Made by a program: the position numbers and the translations under genes
Source of the DNA: Hymenobacter telluris
GTDB lineage: Bacteria > Bacteroidota > Bacteroidia > Cytophagales > Hymenobacteraceae
DNA length: 64,000 nucleotides
NCBI RefSeq assembly: GCF_017313265.1
Contig: NZ_JAFLQZ010000003.1
Coordinates: 186,001-250,000 of the forward strand
Direction: 5' to 3'
Shown here: one piece after another, positions 60,008 to 64,000 of the stretch
Layout of the letters: each line of letters begins with the position of its first letter
How positions within the stretch are numbered: the first letter of the stretch is position 1
Notes under the pieces: generated by a model
What the model was told of the DNA's origin: nothing
Databases searched by the model: none
What the model saw: only the letters and a program-made list of their open reading frames with translations

Positions 60008-60451
60008 TAGCTTCAGGCACCTTCAGGAGGTACTTACAGCGCGAGTTTCCCATTTGGGAAGCTCGCGTTTTTCGTTTGCTGCTGTTGCCAACTGCCCTGC
60101 CAACAGCAACGCGCCCATTCGTTATTCAACACATGATGGCTCCGCTCTTCGCTTTAAGGATGATGCCCGGAGCAACACGTCCTATTCCGTTGCTATAGTC
60201 ACTCGGTCTACCTGATTGGTAAGTGTTTGCTGCCATGGTGTTTGGGGGGGTAGAAAAGCCACGTTCGTATATTTTGTGTAAAATTTTGTCATTCACTTGC
60301 GCTGTATTTAAATAACAATCTGTAAGTTCCGGTCCCTATGCTATTGCAGGGTGTTGGTCGCCGCTCTTATGCTACCCGCCGCGCCCGCCCTGCGCCATTA
60401 TCGGCCGCTTGACGGCGGCCACTTTGTGTTTTATTCTTAACCATTACCGGT
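60008..60451. other. Intergenic region before the DUF2339 gene
   Basis: About 440 bases: the VanZ terminator, a stretch with GGGGGGG near 60241, an AT-rich region near 60260-60320, and a GC-rich palindromic stretch near 60400-60420. No gene is evident. Confidence 0.4.
60040..60072 (+). terminator. Terminator of the VanZ gene
   Basis: A stem of CGCGAG then TTTCCCA paired to TGGGAA and CTCGCG with a two-base loop, followed by TTTTT. Confidence 0.88.
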
Positions 60452-63400
60452 ATGGAAACTACCCTGCTGATGCTGGCCGCTATTGTTGGCGGTTTGCTGT
60501 ATCAGGCCTTTACCAAACACGTGCGGGAGCTGAGCCAGCGCCTGCAAAAGCGCGAGGACGAGCACCTGGCCCTCTCCTTAACCGTAGAACGCCTACGCCA
60601 GGAGCTGCACCAACTCAAGGCAACCACCCACCCCGAACCGCTGCAACCAGCGGAAGCGCCCGCGCCAGTGGCTCCGCCGCCGCCCGTGGTAGCCGCTCCT
60701 CCTCCCGCGCTGGAGTGGTATCGGTCGGAGGTGCCCGCCTCTTCGCAGCCGGTTGCTCCGCCCGCTCCTGCCCCGCCCGTTCTGGAAACGCCCACAATAG
60801 CACCCACCGCTCCCGTAGCCCCAGCTCCAACTCCGGAGCCCGCTCCGGTACCCGCGCCGCCAATAGCGCCACTCACCACAGAGGCCCCTACCCCGCCCTC
60901 CTCTCCTGCCCCCGCCGAAGCACCAACTCCGGCTGCTCCTAAAGCTGCTCCGGCGCCAGCGCCGCGGCCACTGCCGGCCCCGGCCATTGCCCAGCGCCAA
61001 GCGCCACGGCACATTCCTGCTCCTGTGCCTGCCGCCCCGGCAGGCCCTACGTGGTGGGACCGGGTGGAACAGCTCTTTCTCGATAACTGGACGGGTATTC
61101 TGGGGGCGGTAGTACTCGTGACGGGTATCGGGTTTCTGGGCGTGTACACAGCGCTGCGGGTTAGCGCGCCGGTACGCTTCGGGATGATTACCGCCTTTGC
61201 CGCAGCGTTACTGGGGCTACATTATTACCTGAAGCCCAAGCCTTTTGCGGCACAGCTGCACGTGTGGCTGCAAAGCAGCGCGGCGGCGGTGTTTCTGTTT
61301 GCCTGCGTGGGGGCCGTACGTGTGCCGGGGTTGCAATGGGTGGAAGCCCCGTTTAGCTACCTGCTGCTCCTGGCTGGGGTGGCCGCCAACCTATGGCTGG
61401 CCTGGGACGCCAGCCGTGAGGCCGTAGCCACGCTGCACGGCGTATTGAGCTTGGTGGCCCTGGCCGTGCTGCCGCACGATTTGCTGACGTTGGCCGCAGC
61501 GGCGGGCGTTACGGCGTTCAGTATTGCCATTACCTACCGCCAGCGCTGGAAATACCAGCTCTTGCTGAGCATCGTCAGCTTTTTCGTTTTCCATCAGTAC
61601 TGGCACTACTCCCTGGTAGCCCTGGCGCCGCCGGCAAATTTTGTGCGGCTGGGTGCTATGGCGCTGGTGCTGCTGGTGGGGGTGGCCGCGGCCGTGGTGC
61701 AATACCGGAAGGTGTACGCCAGCGTGCGGTTTGATGCGCTGCTGTTTGCGGCTCACCTCCTCAACTGGACCTGCCTGGGCATCAACCTGTACCAGTACAG
61801 CACCGGCTCGCCTTGGAAAACCATACCGCTGGGCCTTGGTGCCTTGCTCACGTTCTGGGTGGCCCGGCAGGCGCGGCAGTTGGGCATTCGGTGGCTGTTC
61901 CGCACCGACAGCATTATTTCCTTGATGCTGGGCTTGTTCACGGCCTTCTCTTTGCAGGGCTGGCACGCTACGGGCACGTTGGTATTGCTGTTTATGCTGC
62001 TCGAAACGCTGCTGGTGGCTTTCATTATGGCCCGGGAGCGGGAAACCGTCGTGTTTCAGGTGGCTTCGGCCGGGGCACTGCTGGCTGGCGTGGGCCTGCT
62101 GGTTCTGAACATTTCGCAAATCACGAATTACACGCCCACTGAGCTACACCGCAACGCCTTTTTGCTGCTGCTGGCCGGCTGGTTGGGGGCCGGCTACTAC
62201 CGCTTGGTAGAACGCCAAGGGCTACTCGGCCACCCCGATGATACCAGCGGCCAAGAGCTCTACCGAGGCTTCGGGGGCTTGGTTGGGGCGTTGTATTTGG
62301 GCGGCGCGGCGCTGCTGATGCAGGCACTATTCGGGGTTTCGAGGCCACCGGTAGCCGGGCTGCTAGGCGGTACGGTAGCAGCAGCCGGAGCTGTTTTCGG
62401 AGTGGCCTGGTGGCTGCGTTCCGCCAAAGGGTGGTTTCGCACCATGCACTTGCTGTGTGGCCAGGCATTGCTACTCGTGGCTATTCTGGGGCTGCACAAA
62501 CTGGGGCTGGTATGGCCGGCCGTGGCTATGGTGCTGTATCTGGAAAGCCTGCTGCTAGCCGGTGTTTTAGGTTGCAGCAACGAGCTACCCACCTATCGTA
62601 CGCTGCTCGTAACGGCGGTACTTAGCGGGGGCTGGCTGCTGCTGGCCACTACCACGCTGGCACTACGCCTCACCGGCCCCGAGCTGCACCGCAACATCCT
62701 GCTACTGTTGCTGCCTGCCTTCGGCAGCTCCGTTGCCCTGCACTTGGTGAGTCGTCTGCCGCAGCTGGCTTCATTGCTGTTTGAGCCCAACGACCGGAGC
62801 CTACTCACCGGCCTACGGGTGATAACCGGCGTGTTTTACTTAGGGGCGGCGCTGTTGTTTACGCAAGCCCTGTTTGACATCGATATGCCCCCGGTAATGG
62901 CCCTGGTTGGGGGCGCAGCGGCCACGGCGGGCGGCCTGTTTGGGCTGGCCTGGTGGATGCGCGGCAGCCCCGGCTGGTTCCGGCCGTTGCATTTGCTGCT
63001 GGGGCAAGTTTTGTTGGCCATAGCCCTGCTGGGTTTGCACGAAGCTGGCCTCTCCTGGCCCGCCACGCTCACGTTGCTCTACCTCGAAACCCTGGCCCTC
63101 ACGCTCCTGCTGGCCCGTTGCCAAGAGTGGCTGGTGTACCGGGTGCTGTTTTATAGCGCAGTAGTGCTGGCGGCGGGTTTGATGCCGCTGGTGTATCGTA
63201 CTAGTTCGGGCTTACTGCCTGACGCGCTGCGTGCCTTGCTGCTAACGGGCGCTGCGCTGGCTACAGTGGGCGCCCAAGGGTTGCTGCACCGCTGGCAGGC
63301 GCCGGTGCTCGATGCCGTGCCGCTCTCCTACAACCCCTTGTACCGGCTGCGGGTGCTGGGCACAGTAGCAGGCCTGCTGTTGCTGGCCGCGGGCGGCCTG

Positions 63401-64000
63401 GTGTACGAGCATACCTGGGCGGGTTGGGCATTGGCCGGACTAGGGGCTACTCTGTTGCTGCTCCGCAAACACGTAACCGTGCCGGGGTTGTGGCTGGGAA
63501 TACTGCTGCTGAGTATAGGTTACCACGGCCTGCAATGGAGCCACGTCCTTCCAATTGGCACTTCGTTCCGGCCGGTGGCAATGCTGGTGTACTTGCTGCC
63601 ACTGTTGCTGCTGTCGGGGGCGGGGCTGTTTTGCTCGTGGTGGGAAGGCCAGCAGCAGCATGTGCGCTGGCCGTGGCTGTATCTGCTGGGTTTGCACGCT
63701 ATACTAGCCGTTTGGGTGGCGTTTGCACCGCGCCTCGAAGCCATACCCGTACTGCTCTGGATACTGCTGGCCGTTGTGGCTGCTACCACCGCTCGTACAG
63801 TACGCCAGCGCCTGACCACCGCCGAAGCCTTGGCGCGCCACGGTCACCCCGACCGGTTTCTGCTGCACATCACCTACGCCTTGCTGGCGCTGGCACTGTT
63901 CGGCCACCTCGACTTGCTAGCAGCTCATCCTACCGAGTTGCTGCTGGGCTTGCCTGCCCGGCGGTTTACGGCGGCGGCTCTGGTGCTGGCGCTGGCAGGC
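60452..64000 (+). CDS. DUF2339 multi-pass membrane protein (cut by window edge)
   Basis: An open frame of 1183 codons running off the right edge. An N-terminal membrane or coiled segment (METTLLMLAAIVGGLL, then LRQELHQLK) is followed by a Pro/Ala-rich linker (about residues 55-190), then WWDRVEQLFLDNWTGILGAVVLV near residue 203 (read in parts), which is the usual DUF2339 opening, and then more than 25 hydrophobic helices. Its function is unknown. The stop lies outside the window. Confidence 0.75.
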   Translation, partial: METTLLMLAAIVGGLLYQAFTKHVRELSQRLQKREDEHLALSLTVERLRQELHQLKATTHPEPLQPAEAPAPVAPPPPVVAAPPPALEWYRSEVPASSQPVAPPAPAPPVLETPTIAPTAPVAPAPTPEPAPVPAPPIAPLTTEAPTPPSSPAPAEAPTPAAPKAAPAPAPRPLPAPAIAQRQAPRHIPAPVPAAPAGPTWWDRVEQLFLDNWTGILGAVVLVTGIGFLGVYTALRVSAPVRFGMITAFAAALLGLHYYLKPKPFAAQLHVWLQSSAAAVFLFACVGAVRVPGLQWVEAPFSYLLLLAGVAANLWLAWDASREAVATLHGVLSLVALAVLPHDLLTLAAAAGVTAFSIAITYRQRWKYQLLLSIVSFFVFHQYWHYSLVALAPPANFVRLGAMALVLLVGVAAAVVQYRKVYASVRFDALLFAAHLLNWTCLGINLYQYSTGSPWKTIPLGLGALLTFWVARQARQLGIRWLFRTDSIISLMLGLFTAFSLQGWHATGTLVLLFMLLETLLVAFIMARERETVVFQVASAGALLAGVGLLVLNISQITNYTPTELHRNAFLLLLAGWLGAGYYRLVERQGLLGHPDDTSGQELYRGFGGLVGALYLGGAALLMQALFGVSRPPVAGLLGGTVAAAGAVFGVAWWLRSAKGWFRTMHLLCGQALLLVAILGLHKLGLVWPAVAMVLYLESLLLAGVLGCSNELPTYRTLLVTAVLSGGWLLLATTTLALRLTGPELHRNILLLLLPAFGSSVALHLVSRLPQLASLLFEPNDRSLLTGLRVITGVFYLGAALLFTQALFDIDMPPVMALVGGAAATAGGLFGLAWWMRGSPGWFRPLHLLLGQVLLAIALLGLHEAGLSWPATLTLLYLETLALTLLLARCQEWLVYRVLFYSAVVLAAGLMPLVYRTSSGLLPDALRALLLTGAALATVGAQGLLHRWQAPVLDAVPLSYNPLYRLRVLGTVAGLLLLAAGGLVYEHTWAGWALAGLGATLLLLRKHVTVPGLWLGILLLSIGYHGLQWSHVLPIGTSFRPVAMLVYLLPLLLLSGAGLFCSWWEGQQQHVRWPWLYLLGLHAILAVWVAFAPRLEAIPVLLWILLAVVAATTARTVRQRLTTAEALARHGHPDRFLLHITYALLALALFGHLDLLAAHPTELLLGLPARRFTAAALVLALAG

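Overview
The window reads as chromosomal DNA of a Bacteroidota bacterium of the Cytophagales, most like Hymenobacter or a close relative. The clues are two secreted proteins ending in type IX secretion (T9SS) sorting domains (one type A, one type B), an IPExxxVDY-family gene next to pyruvate kinase, an acpP-fabF-rnc block, a short epsilon subunit of ATP synthase, GC-rich coding DNA with AT-rich gaps, and promoters of the Bacteroidota form (TTTG, about 19-20 bases, TAnnTTTG). Genus is inference; no 16S gene is present. I see no prophage, transposase, CRISPR array or rRNA operon. Fifty-nine protein genes and one tRNA are called; genes run off both edges (lgt at the left, a DUF2339 membrane protein at the right).

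Layout. 1-10 kb: lgt end, an ECF sigma factor with a small membrane partner, nadE, the fatty-acid/RNase III block, pyruvate kinase, a type A T9SS cargo protein and rpsT. 10-20 kb: a DUF4142 lipoprotein, a YheT-like hydrolase, rsmG, a second sigma factor overlapping a glycosyltransferase, tgt, an LptF/LptG-type permease, an EamA transporter and ispE. 20-27 kb: a three-gene cassette resembling the acetamido-sugar arm of bacillosamine synthesis, a Cys/Met-metabolism PLP enzyme, atpD-atpC, tRNA-Gln and prs. 27-38 kb: a CocE-type hydrolase, rplY-pth, metG, a histone H1-like protein, a DUF3050 protein, an msrB lipoprotein with an altered metal site, and typA. 38-50 kb: cytochrome bd oxidase (cydA-cydB), a 946-residue type B T9SS protein, acylphosphatase, nagA, an rRNA methyltransferase, and a CHASE3-like histidine kinase with its response regulator. 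50-64 kb: two Tat-like ferritin-fold proteins, an endonuclease III-like enzyme, a lipase, a ZIP transporter, an ammonium channel, a VanZ protein and the DUF2339 protein.

The most unusual content is not coding. At least a dozen intergenic spaces hold long imperfect palindromes. In one class each arm is a run of degenerate 7- or 8-base tandem units (for example AGTTGYC, GAGTTAY, GGTGARRT, AATTTTT) and the other arm is the same run inverted. In a second class the arms carry smaller palindromes nested inside. Seven of them end 1 to 10 bases before a start codon, so they take the place of the leader and ribosome-binding region; one lies between atpD and atpC and one between a histidine kinase and its response regulator. 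Three copies share loop sequence as well as arms, which points to a dispersed family. A separate array of GTAC motifs spaced 20, 21, 9, 21 and 20 bases lies between two convergent genes.

Protein-level oddities include a tRNA-guanine transglycosylase lacking all three zinc-binding cysteines (probably a lineage trait), the altered MsrB site, and a PglC/PglD/PglE-like cassette with no dehydratase beside it.
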